Shown one piece after another: positions 53,618 to 62,017 of a DNA stretch of 64,000 nucleotides; positions within the stretch are counted from its first letter, which is position 1, and every line of letters begins with the position of its first letter. The position numbers were made by a program, and so were the translations under genes. The notes under the pieces were generated by a model. It did not search any database. It worked only from the letters and a program-made list of their open reading frames with translations, and was not told where the DNA came from. Source of the DNA: DROE01 sp964569865 (GTDB lineage: Bacteria > Pseudomonadota > Alphaproteobacteria > Rhizobiales > Devosiaceae); NCBI GenBank assembly GCA_964569865.1, contig CAZMVQ010000001.1, positions 20,025 through 84,024 of the forward strand. Reading direction: 5' to 3'.

Positions 53618-55441
53618 TTAAGCTTTCGGGCTAAAAATACTGGCACCATCGCTGGCCAAACCAACCCGCTGGCGAAACGAAGAAAATAATTCACGCCCCA
53701 TGCCCTGATGCTGAGCGCTCAAATCGCAAACCGCAGCTTTTCTCGCAGCGAACTTATCTTCATCGCCAACAAAGGTAAGCGTTCCCTTATCAGCATCAAG
53801 AAGCAGCGTATCCCCGTCTTTTATCCTGGCAATTGGTCCACCTTCCAGTGCTTCGGGGGTCAGATGAATAGCTGCGGGGACTTTGCCCGAAGCGCCGGAC
53901 ATGCGCCCATCGGTTACCAACGCCACCTTTAATCCCCGATCTTGCAATATGCCCAATAGAGGGGTCAGTTTATGCAATTCGGGCATACCAATAGCTTTTG
54001 GGCCGCAAAAACGCACCACCGCGATCATATCCGAGGTCAATTTTCCTTCTTTAAAAGCATCCATCAACTCACCTTGTGACTGAAAGACCCTTGCAGGAGC
54101 TTTTACACGTCGATGCTCAGGCTTAACTGCCGAAATTTTGATAATTGAATTACCCAGATTGCCCTTGAGTTCTTTCAGCCCTCCATTTACGGAAAAGGGG
54201 TTTTTGGTGGAGGTCAATACCTTGGGCAGGGGAGAAATTTGCGGCACCGGTTCGTAGGAAATTTCTGAATCGACAAGTTTTGCCTCTTTGGTATATTCTT
54301 CCAACCCTGCTCCCAGAACAGTTCTTACATCATTGTGCAAATAGCCATCTTCAAGCAATTCGCGAATTAAAAAACCCATACCGCCAGCTGCATGAAAATG
54401 GTTCACATCGGCCACCCCGTTAGGATAGATTCTGGCCAATAGGGGCACGGATTGGGATAATTCAGACATATCATCCCATGTGATGATGATGCCTGCGGCA
54501 GCGGCGATGGCAATAAGGTGGATGGTTAGATTTGTCGAACCTCCGGTGGCCAGCAAACCAACTATGCCATTAACAAGGGCTTTTTCATCCAGCAATTGAC
54601 CAACCGGGGTATAATTTTTCCCTGTGGCTCGCAATGAGAGAAGCTGAGTTACAGCTTTTTTCGTCAATGCATTTCTTAACGGGGTATCGGGGGGAACAAA
54701 ACTTGCTCCGGGCAGGTGCAGGCCCATAATTTCCATCAGCATCTGGTTGGTATTTGCGGTGCCATAAAATGTGCAGGTGCCGGGGGAATGATAGGAATTG
54801 GCCTCAGCCTCAAGCAATTCGGCCCGCCCCACTTTGCCCTCCATAAACAATTGACGAATTTTTGCCTTCTCATCATTTGGCAACCCTGATGCCATAGGAC
54901 CGGCGGGAACAAAAATCGCCGGGAGGTGGCCAAAAGCCAGCGCACCAATAAGCATGCCGGGGACAATTTTATCGCAAATACCAAGATAAAGCGCCCCGTC
55001 GAACATGTTGTGGCTAAGGGCTATGGCGCTCGACATGGCAATAATATCGCGAGAAAACAAAGACAGATCCATGCCGTTTTGCCCCTGAGTTACCCCATCG
55101 CACATGGCAGGAATTCCACCGGCCACCTGCGCCGTGGCCCTTGCCTTGCGCGCTGCCTGTTTGATAATATCTGGATAGTCCTTATAGGGCTGACGGTCAG
55201 AAAGCATGTCATTATAAGATGTTATGATTGCCAGATTTGGCGCATCTTCTCCGGCAATCATTCCCTTGTCAGAGGGGGAACAGGCAGCAAAACCATGGGC
55301 AAGATTGCCACAGCTCAAAGCGCCCCGCTGCACGCCTTCATTCAGCTGCTTTTGCATATTCTCAAGGTAAATGCCTCGCGAGCTGGCACTGCGTTCAGCA
55401 ATCCGACGGGTGGTTTTTTCGATCGTATCTCTGATTTTCAT
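53618..55441 (-). CDS. edd: Phosphogluconate dehydratase
   Basis: A 607-residue Fe-S dehydratase of the IlvD/Edd family, making 2-keto-3-deoxy-6-phosphogluconate in the Entner-Doudoroff pathway. Cluster cysteines are seen in SYNDML...PAMCDGVTQGQNGMD and in the SPGTCTFYGTANTNQML segment; LLATGGSTNLTIHL and VTDGRMSGASGKVPAAIH are also typical. It is the last gene of the zwf-pgl-edd operon, separated from pgl by a palindromic element. The aldolase gene eda is not in the window. Confidence 0.95.
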   Translation of the reverse strand: MKIRDTIEKTTRRIAERSASSRGIYLENMQKQLNEGVQRGALSCGNLAHGFAACSPSDKGMIAGEDAPNLAIITSYNDMLSDRQPYKDYPDIIKQAARKARATAQVAGGIPAMCDGVTQGQNGMDLSLFSRDIIAMSSAIALSHNMFDGALYLGICDKIVPGMLIGALAFGHLPAIFVPAGPMASGLPNDEKAKIRQLFMEGKVGRAELLEAEANSYHSPGTCTFYGTANTNQMLMEIMGLHLPGASFVPPDTPLRNALTKKAVTQLLSLRATGKNYTPVGQLLDEKALVNGIVGLLATGGSTNLTIHLIAIAAAAGIIITWDDMSELSQSVPLLARIYPNGVADVNHFHAAGGMGFLIRELLEDGYLHNDVRTVLGAGLEEYTKEAKLVDSEISYEPVPQISPLPKVLTSTKNPFSVNGGLKELKGNLGNSIIKISAVKPEHRRVKAPARVFQSQGELMDAFKEGKLTSDMIAVVRFCGPKAIGMPELHKLTPLLGILQDRGLKVALVTDGRMSGASGKVPAAIHLTPEALEGGPIARIKDGDTLLLDADKGTLTFVGDEDKFAARKAAVCDLSAQHQGMGRELFSSFRQRVGLASDGASIFSPKA

Positions 55442-55467
55442 AAGGGTTCAAGAATCCATATTAGGGG

Positions 55468-55578
55468 CTAGAGCATTTGCGGGTTTTAATTTTAATCAAA
55501 ACCTATGCTCTAAATTTTGTTTTGTCGCGTTTTCGAACCGGATAACCGGAGCCACTTATCCTGAAAACGCTCTAGAGC
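55468..55578. repeat. Rhizobial-type intergenic palindromic element
   Basis: Two parts. AGAGCAT...ATGCTCT with inner GGTTTT...AAAACC forms a hairpin at about 55469-55512. Then TTTTGTCGCGTTTTCGAACCGGATAACCGGAGCCACTTATCCTGAAAACGCTCTAGAGC resembles the intergenic repeat widespread in Rhizobium and relatives, as I remember it. It lies between pgl and edd, and its right end abuts the pgl stop codon. Confidence 0.6.
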
Positions 55579-55579
55579 T

Positions 55580-56278
55580 CTATGGGCTCCAGAATATATA
55601 CAGGGGAGTTTTTATCTGTTGCAGCACCGCACGAATGGGCATTTGCTCAACTTCATCGCCTTCAAAAGCTTCTCGCAAGGTCTTGGCTTTTTCATCGCCC
55701 TCGATGTGCAAATAGAGATTTTTTACGTTCAAAATCGCAGGCAGTGTCAAAGTGATGCGTTGTTCTGACGTTTCAGGAGCAATAATTGGCAGCGCCGGAC
55801 CGGGATCACTCAAAGCCGCTTGCAGGTTTTTCGCACCGGGGAAAAACGACGCCGTATGACCATCTCCACCCATGCCCAAAACCAGCGCATCAAAAGGGGT
55901 TGGAACCTGTTTTTTCAGCGAAGAATTTATGGCGGCAACAATATTGGCATCGGGGATTTTTGCCTCACGATAAAGGGGAACAAATAATGCCTTTGCAGCA
56001 GGGCCTTGCAACAGATATTTTTTGACCATAGCGGCATTTGAGCGCGAAGAACTCATATCCACCCAGCGCTCATCGACCAGCGAAACCACAATTTTTGACC
56101 AATCAATATCGTTTGTTTGAGCCAGAGTTTGCAAAAACAGTTTTGGAGTCGAGCCACCGGAAACCACAAGCGAGGCAATAGAGCGCTGCTTTATTGCGTC
56201 CTTAAGATTGTTGGCGACCGAAGTGGCAAGGGCCTGCACCAGTTGGTCAGGATTTTCAAAATCATGGTGTTCAATCAT
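55580..56278 (-). CDS. pgl: 6-phosphogluconolactonase
   Basis: A 232-residue enzyme of the glucosamine-6-phosphate isomerase/6-phosphogluconolactonase family, which hydrolyses 6-phosphogluconolactone. It has SGGSTPKLFLQTLA near the N terminus, SLVDERWVD and the GMGGDGHTASFFPGA motif. It lies 35 bases after zwf. The TAG stop at 55580-55582 is adjacent to the GCTCTAGAGC palindrome. Confidence 0.95.
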   Translation of the reverse strand: MIEHHDFENPDQLVQALATSVANNLKDAIKQRSIASLVVSGGSTPKLFLQTLAQTNDIDWSKIVVSLVDERWVDMSSSRSNAAMVKKYLLQGPAAKALFVPLYREAKIPDANIVAAINSSLKKQVPTPFDALVLGMGGDGHTASFFPGAKNLQAALSDPGPALPIIAPETSEQRITLTLPAILNVKNLYLHIEGDEKAKTLREAFEGDEVEQMPIRAVLQQIKTPLYIFWSP

Positions 56279-56313
56279 TGCCTGAAAACTCTCTACTAAT
56301 AATCATTCTCTGC

Positions 56314-57798
56314 TTAATAATCGTTTTCTTCGTGCCAGGTGCGCCCATCACGCTCGATCAAAGCAATGGAGCCGGTTGGCCCCCATGTCCCTGCCTTATA
56401 GGGCTGGGGAGCTTCACTGGAATTATCCCATGCGCTGCGAATAGGATCGATCCACGCCCATGCCGCTTCAAGTTCATCACGACGCATAAACAGGGTCTGA
56501 TTACCACGAATTACATCAAGCAGCAGGCGCTCATAGGCATCAGGAGTGCGCTCTTCAAAGGTTTCGGCAAATGAAAGATTTAAGTTGACCTCACGCAGGC
56601 GCATACCACCGGGACCTGGATCCTTAATCATCATAAACAGTTTTACACCCTCATCGGGTTGCAGGCGAATTACCAGTTTATTGGCATTTGGCACCCCCTC
56701 GGCATGATCAAATATGGAATGGGGAACTTCACGAAACTGAATTACAATTTCAGACACTCTGGCAGCCATTCGCTTGCCGGTACGAATATAAAACGGCACT
56801 CCGGACCAGCGCCAGTTTTCAATGGCAGTTTTTAAGGCCACAAAAGTTTCGGTTTTTGAGCCATGCTTACCTTCAGGCAATTCATCTTGATATGAGGCCA
56901 CCTCAACATCACCGGAGCGGGTTGAGCTATATTGTCCCCGAACCGAAATCTTATCCAGCCCCTCTCCCACAATCGGTTTCAAGGCTCTTAAAACCTTTAG
57001 CTTCTCATCCCGAAGAGCATTGGGGGCATCTGATGATGGAGGCTCCATAGCCACCAGACACAATAGTTGAAGAATGTGATTTTGCACCATATCTCGCAAG
57101 GCGCCTGACTGATCATAATACCCGCGACTGCCAGCACCAACCGATTCGGCAACGCTGATCTGCACATGATCTATATGAGCTGAATTCCAAATCGGCTCAA
57201 ACATGGTATTGGCAAACCGAAGCGCCAAGATATTCTGAACAGTTTCCTTACCCAGATAATGATCAATCCGATAAATCTGATCTTCACAAAAGGCTTCGCC
57301 AACCGCATCATTTATCTGCTTTGAAGATGCCAAATCGGTGCCCAGAGGCTTTTCGAGTACCACCCGCGAATTTGGATCGCAATATTTTTTCTTTTTGAGA
57401 TATTTGCAAATGGGAGCAAAAAGAGCCGGGGAAACTGCCAGATAAAATGCCCGCACGATATTCTCATCATCGCGCAATTTATCGGAAATATCCTTCCAGT
57501 CATCCTCGTTGGTTACGTCATTGTGCACATAGCTAAAGCAGGAAGAAAAACGCTTTAGAACATCTTCATCCAGATATATTTTTTCCACATGGGCCAAAAC
57601 ACTTTCCCGGGCCACCTGCTGCATTTTTTCATCATCCCATGCAGTTCTGGAAACCCCGATAATGCGCGAGCGCTCATCAAACTGACCAGCCTTGAAACGG
57701 TGATAAAGGGCCGGGATCAATTTGCGTCTTGAAAGGTCGCCCGTAGCTCCAAAAACCACATAGTCAAATGGTTGCACCGGAATGGTTTTAGCTGACAA
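56314..57798 (-). CDS. zwf: Glucose-6-phosphate 1-dehydrogenase
   Basis: A 494-residue dehydrogenase feeding the Entner-Doudoroff and pentose phosphate routes. The nucleotide motif GATGDLSRRK starts at 17; the active-site RIDHYLGKE is at 177-185; EKPLG is at 149-153. The start is TTG at 57798 with AGGGAG about 8 bases upstream; no ATG is available near the conserved N terminus. It lies between the BadF-type kinase and pgl. Confidence 0.96.
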   Translation of the reverse strand: MSAKTIPVQPFDYVVFGATGDLSRRKLIPALYHRFKAGQFDERSRIIGVSRTAWDDEKMQQVARESVLAHVEKIYLDEDVLKRFSSCFSYVHNDVTNEDDWKDISDKLRDDENIVRAFYLAVSPALFAPICKYLKKKKYCDPNSRVVLEKPLGTDLASSKQINDAVGEAFCEDQIYRIDHYLGKETVQNILALRFANTMFEPIWNSAHIDHVQISVAESVGAGSRGYYDQSGALRDMVQNHILQLLCLVAMEPPSSDAPNALRDEKLKVLRALKPIVGEGLDKISVRGQYSSTRSGDVEVASYQDELPEGKHGSKTETFVALKTAIENWRWSGVPFYIRTGKRMAARVSEIVIQFREVPHSIFDHAEGVPNANKLVIRLQPDEGVKLFMMIKDPGPGGMRLREVNLNLSFAETFEERTPDAYERLLLDVIRGNQTLFMRRDELEAAWAWIDPIRSAWDNSSEAPQPYKAGTWGPTGSIALIERDGRTWHEENDY

Positions 57799-57830
57799 AA
57801 GAATTCTCCCTCTTTATAAAAAAAGCGATC

Positions 57831-58754
57831 TCAAACGGATGAAGCGGCAAGTATTATGGCCCCATGCAAAGGAGCGGATTTAGGCTCAATGATCAAGCCG
57901 GGGTGAAGATTTTCCAGTGTGGGCAAAAGTCTTTTTCCCAAACCGCCAACTATAGCAATTGATTTAATTTCCCGCTCTAAAAACCAATTGATATATTGTT
58001 CAATCGCGGCCAATTCCAGATTGATCAACTGCTGGGCAACCGGATCATTTTTTTGCTCAAAAAAATCAAAAATCATCGGGACAAAAGCCCCATAATCAAC
58101 CGGACGTGCATGGGCAATGGATGGGGATATTTCTGCGATAGAACCTGAATAAGCAAGTGCTTTTTTGTTGGCAAAAGACCACTCCATAAGTTTTTGCGGG
58201 TCATTATCAAATTTTTCCATCACCGCTTTGGTGAGGGCTGAACCCTCTTCAAACCCTTCAAACGCCTTCAGGCTTTTGCGGATCAATTTGCGACCAAGCC
58301 AAGCACCTGACATGGCATCTCCGATAAGAAAACCCCATCCCCCGACCTGAAACCTTTTGCCGGCGACCTCACCCAACCCGGCGGACCCGGTGCCAATTAT
58401 CAGCACTGCGCCATCTGCGCCCAGATGGGCACCAGCGCGGGCAATATCAATATCATCAACGACTTTTACCGAGGCAAATGGAAAGGGACGGGCAGCAAAA
58501 TCAATTTTTGCCTTGCTTAATCTTGCGCCGGCCATGCCAAAGCAGGCACTGACATTTGCCCCTTGTTCAATGTCAATTCCAGCCTCTGAAAATACCATTC
58601 TGGTCAGTTTGTTTATAGCCGCATATGCGGCCTCGCCATTGCCAACCTGAAGATTTGAAGGCGCTGCAATCTCAGCTTCGCCAAGGGTTTTTAAATGCTG
58701 ATCCACCAACCGCATTCGGCATTTGGTACCACCCGCATCTACCCCCAAAAACAT
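57831..58754 (-). CDS. BadF/BadG-family ATPase, N-acetylglucosamine-kinase-like
   Basis: A 307-residue actin-fold ATPase. The phosphate-1 motif is FLGVDAGGTKCRMRLVD at the N terminus; a phosphate-2-like motif VLIIGTGSAGLGEV and GGWGFLIGDAMSGAWLGRKLI follow. Members phosphorylate N-acetylglucosamine or glucosamine, or serve as dehydratase activators. The length and GGWGFLIGD favour a sugar kinase. It is 32 bases upstream of zwf and so may supply hexose 6-phosphate to it (inference). ATG 58754 is preferred over TTG 58763. Confidence 0.82.
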   Translation of the reverse strand: MFLGVDAGGTKCRMRLVDQHLKTLGEAEIAAPSNLQVGNGEAAYAAINKLTRMVFSEAGIDIEQGANVSACFGMAGARLSKAKIDFAARPFPFASVKVVDDIDIARAGAHLGADGAVLIIGTGSAGLGEVAGKRFQVGGWGFLIGDAMSGAWLGRKLIRKSLKAFEGFEEGSALTKAVMEKFDNDPQKLMEWSFANKKALAYSGSIAEISPSIAHARPVDYGAFVPMIFDFFEQKNDPVAQQLINLELAAIEQYINWFLEREIKSIAIVGGLGKRLLPTLENLHPGLIIEPKSAPLHGAIILAASSV

Positions 58755-58957
58755 ATCTATCAATTCTTACGTCCGCCATTACAAGTTAAATAAATCTCTT
58801 GGGAACAGAAATTCTATAAAACGATAAAGGCAATCGCGGGCAATTAATAGGGTGATTAAATGCTAACCGCAGCCAAAACCCGTGTACTAGATCAGCAAAT
58901 GTGATATAGGATTTATACAGCAAATCCAGTGCATGCGCACCCAAGCGAGAAACAATA

Positions 58958-59494
58958 GTGGGTAATAATCATATTCTGATTTTGGGTGGGGCCCGCTCGG
59001 GCAAAACCGCATTGGCAGAAAAAATCTGCTTAAAACTAAGTTCAAACCCCGCCTATATTGCCACCGCTGAAGCGGGGGATGGGGAAATGGCGCTAAGAAT
59101 AGAATTGCACAAAAACCAGCGCAGCAAAAATTTCACCAGTTTTGAAACCCCGATAAATCTGGCTAAAACAATCCAACTGGCGCAAAAAAACCATGATGTA
59201 ATTCTTATCGATTGCCTGACCCTTTGGCTTTCCAATCTGACATTCTCCACCAATGTCGACAAAAACGGGCAAATCGAGCAATTACAAGCTGTTTTAACTT
59301 CAAGCAATAACAGCACTATCGTTATGGTTTCAAACGAGGTGGGAATGGGCATAGTGCCAAACAATAGACTGGCCCGCCAATTTGGTGACGAGGCCGGTTT
59401 ACTACATCAGAATCTGGCTACAATCTGTGAAAATGTCTGCCTGAGTATCGCCGGATTGCCCATGATACTTAAAGGCCAACTGCCAAAAATTTAA
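58958..59494 (+). CDS. cobP: Adenosylcobinamide kinase / guanylyltransferase
   Basis: A 178-residue CobP/CobU protein that phosphorylates adenosylcobinamide and adds GMP. P-loop GGARSGKT is at 10-17, the presumed GMP-accepting His51 lies in RIELHKNQR, and VSNEVGMGIVPNNRLARQFGDEAGLLHQ is a family hallmark. The start is GTG with only a weak GAGA upstream. It converges with cobD; a perfect palindrome lies between the two. Confidence 0.93.
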   Translation: MGNNHILILGGARSGKTALAEKICLKLSSNPAYIATAEAGDGEMALRIELHKNQRSKNFTSFETPINLAKTIQLAQKNHDVILIDCLTLWLSNLTFSTNVDKNGQIEQLQAVLTSSNNSTIVMVSNEVGMGIVPNNRLARQFGDEAGLLHQNLATICENVCLSIAGLPMILKGQLPKI

Positions 59495-59523
59495 GGGTCT
59501 AGACCCTAGGGTCAGGACCCTAG
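59495..59523. repeat. Best copy of the boundary palindrome, between convergent cobP and cobD
   Basis: GGGTCTAGACCC (59495-59506) is a perfect palindrome and overlaps CTAGGGTC-AG-GACCCTAG (59506-59523), a perfect inverted repeat with a 2-base centre. It starts directly after the cobP stop, and its right end supplies the TAG stop of cobD. It may act as a two-way terminator or a protein site; no T runs flank it. Confidence 0.75.
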
Positions 59524-60482
59524 AGCATCAATTCCAGCAATGCCAAAATCCCGACAAGTGCCAAAGCAATGCCGGTCATGGCCGAATATAATTTTATTGC
59601 TTGGAGAATATCCAGTGAAGTCAAATCGCGCTTTCCAACGCCCATCATAGGCAAATCAAGGGCAACCCCCGCATAATTTCGTGGCCCGCCAAGGCCAAAG
59701 CCAAGCGCTCCGGCCAGCGCCGCCTCGGGCCAGCCCGCATTGGGGGAGGTGTGATTTGGAGCATCTGTTTTCGCTGCGTGCCAACTGTTTTTTGCCGCCT
59801 CAGGCGTTAAAAAATAGGCAGAAGCGGCATATAACAGGGCGCTTAAACGGGCGGGAAGCCAGTTCGCAATATCGTCGACCTTGGCACTGGCCCAGCCAAA
59901 ATTTTCATAGCGCTGACTTAGATGGCCAACCATGGAATCTGCGGTATTTATCGCCTTATAAACAGCAATGCCCGGCAGGCCAAAAATCACCAGCCAGAAC
60001 AAGGGCGCAATTACGCCATCAGAGCTATTTTCGGCCAAACTCTCGATGGCAGCGCGAGAAATTTCATGCTCATCAAGGTTTTTTGTATCCCGTCCAACAA
60101 TATGAGAAACCTGTTTTCGCCCCTCATCAAGAGAAATATCAAGGCTTGTTGCCACCCTAAGAACGGCCTTTTTTAGATCATTGCCAGCCAATAAAACCGA
60201 AGCAGCAAGGGCTTCGAATATCCATGAAAACGGAAAAAAACTAAAAATAAACAGCAATAAAAATGAAATAAATAGCGTAATCGCAATCAAGATAATCAGC
60301 ATCAATATCCCGGCACGCTGGCGCTGAAAAACGCTGTTATCCAGATTGTTCCAGCGGCGCTCCATAAATGAAATCAGCAATCCCTGCCATTCCACCGGGT
60401 GGCTAATAAATTTTGAAAAAAACCCGAACAGGGGGAAAAATCTATCAACGGCAAGAGCGACAAATGCAATCGTAAAACTCAA
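59520..60482 (-). CDS. cobD: Adenosylcobinamide-phosphate synthase (CbiB/CobD)
   Basis: A 320-residue membrane protein that attaches the aminopropanol arm to adenosylcobyric acid. It has DRFFPLFGFFSKFISHPVEW near the N terminus, VGRDTKNLDEHEISRAAIESLAENSSDGVIAPLFW and the C-terminal AALAGALGFGLGGP. Its start overlaps the cobQ stop by 4 bases. The TAG stop is formed by the palindrome shared with cobP. Confidence 0.93.
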   Translation of the reverse strand: MSFTIAFVALAVDRFFPLFGFFSKFISHPVEWQGLLISFMERRWNNLDNSVFQRQRAGILMLIILIAITLFISFLLLFIFSFFPFSWIFEALAASVLLAGNDLKKAVLRVATSLDISLDEGRKQVSHIVGRDTKNLDEHEISRAAIESLAENSSDGVIAPLFWLVIFGLPGIAVYKAINTADSMVGHLSQRYENFGWASAKVDDIANWLPARLSALLYAASAYFLTPEAAKNSWHAAKTDAPNHTSPNAGWPEAALAGALGFGLGGPRNYAGVALDLPMMGVGKRDLTSLDILQAIKLYSAMTGIALALVGILALLELML

Positions 60483-62017
60483 TTTTTTGACCCGCCTTCA
60501 CTATCTGCACCAGAAACTGCATCCGCAAAAACCGGCGTGCGGGCCATCTCCAGTAATTCATCAAGATCAAGATGTTGCTCAAGATGGGAAGCTAGATCGT
60601 TGAGCACCCGATCAATCTGTTGCTGATAATTAAAGGCTTTCAATTCAGATGAAACTACATGGCTAAGAAATTTGTTCCTGAAATCATCCAAGGCAAATAT
60701 TCCGTGCAAATAGGTGCCAGATACCAGACCATCTAAAGATTTCGCCCCCTCTGCAACGCCATTCACAACGGCAAAACCTGTTGCACAATCGGGACCTTCG
60801 GTTTTTCCCATATGCATATGATAGCCACAAAGAGGCAAATCAAACTGGGTATCAACTGCCTGCTCAACCCGCAATTGTTTATGTGTGTCCAACTCGGTTG
60901 TTACATTTAACAGACCAAGCCCTTTAGTGCTGCCTTTGTCGCCCTCAATGCCATAGGGGTCGGAAATAATTTTGCCCAGCATTTGAAATCCGGCGCAAAT
61001 GCCAAATATTTTTTTACTCCGGCGATGATGGGATTTTATATCAATGTCCCAGCCCTGATTTATCAAAAACTCCAGATCAGCACGGGTGGTTTTGGAGCCA
61101 GGCAAAATAATCAGATCAGCATCAACAGGAATGGTGCTGCCGGGCGCAATAAATTGCAGATCAACACCGGAATGGACCTTTAGCGGGTCAAAATCATCAA
61201 AATTGGCAATGCGGGGCAGTAGTGGAACCGCAATTTTTATTTGCTGTGTTGCAGTTTTTTCGCTCGTGCCAATTATTTTTGCTGTGCTGGTAAGACCCAA
61301 AATATCCTCGGCCGGTAACAAAGAAGCATCAGCAAAATGGGGCACCGGACCAAGGCAGGGGCATCCGGTAAGAGAGGCAATCTGATTTTTCCCCTCTTCA
61401 AACAATTCAGGGTCGCCCTGAAACCGGTTGATCAGGCTGGCCACAATCAGTTTTGCATCCTTGGGATCAACGACGTTAAAAGTGCCATAGAGGGAAGCGA
61501 TCACCCCGCCACGGGCAATGTCGCCGATAATAATTGCGGGAATATTTATGGCTCGGGCAAAGCCGAAATTGGCAATATCATTTTTGCGCAAATTTATTTC
61601 GGAAGCGCTGCCCGCCCCCTCCACCAGCACCAGATCAGCGCTTTGGCAAAGTTCCTCAAATGCCTGCACAGCGGCGCTGAGATATTTCTGACGTTTGGTG
61701 AAATATTCCTTGGCGCTCATGGAGCCAACCCGTTGGCCGCGAATGATAACCTGTGCTCCGGCCTCATGTTCAGGCTTTAGAAGAATGGGATTCATGGCAG
61801 AAACCGGCTCCACTCCGGCAGCCAGCGCTTGCAAAGCCTGAGCGCGGCCAATTTCCCCCCCATCTATAGTCACGGCAGCATTGTTAGACATGTTTTGCGG
61901 CTTAAACGGCAATACTTTAAGACCCCGGCGCCTATAGGCACGGCATAGTCCGGCAACAATCAGCGATTTGCCCACATCCGAGCCGGTTCCCATAAACATT
62001 AATGCCTTGGCGCTCAT
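60479..62017 (-). CDS. cobQ: Cobyric acid synthase
   Basis: A 512-residue glutamine-dependent amidotransferase that amidates the b, d, e and g side chains of adenosylcobyrinic acid a,c-diamide. The N-terminal dethiobiotin-synthetase-like ATP domain has MGTGSDVGKS. The C-terminal class I glutaminase domain has the nucleophile in FGICAGFQMLGK and the histidine in CGYHMHMGKT. It overlaps both neighbours by 4 bases. Confidence 0.95.
   Translation of the reverse strand: MSAKALMFMGTGSDVGKSLIVAGLCRAYRRRGLKVLPFKPQNMSNNAAVTIDGGEIGRAQALQALAAGVEPVSAMNPILLKPEHEAGAQVIIRGQRVGSMSAKEYFTKRQKYLSAAVQAFEELCQSADLVLVEGAGSASEINLRKNDIANFGFARAINIPAIIIGDIARGGVIASLYGTFNVVDPKDAKLIVASLINRFQGDPELFEEGKNQIASLTGCPCLGPVPHFADASLLPAEDILGLTSTAKIIGTSEKTATQQIKIAVPLLPRIANFDDFDPLKVHSGVDLQFIAPGSTIPVDADLIILPGSKTTRADLEFLINQGWDIDIKSHHRRSKKIFGICAGFQMLGKIISDPYGIEGDKGSTKGLGLLNVTTELDTHKQLRVEQAVDTQFDLPLCGYHMHMGKTEGPDCATGFAVVNGVAEGAKSLDGLVSGTYLHGIFALDDFRNKFLSHVVSSELKAFNYQQQIDRVLNDLASHLEQHLDLDELLEMARTPVFADAVSGADSEGGSKN

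Noticed and set aside
58764..58957. Possible cobalamin riboswitch upstream of cobP (GGGAACA and a GGTGATTAAAT segment)
   Set aside because: The B12 box and the CCCGCAACTGT-type core are absent, and the spacing does not match the known consensus.
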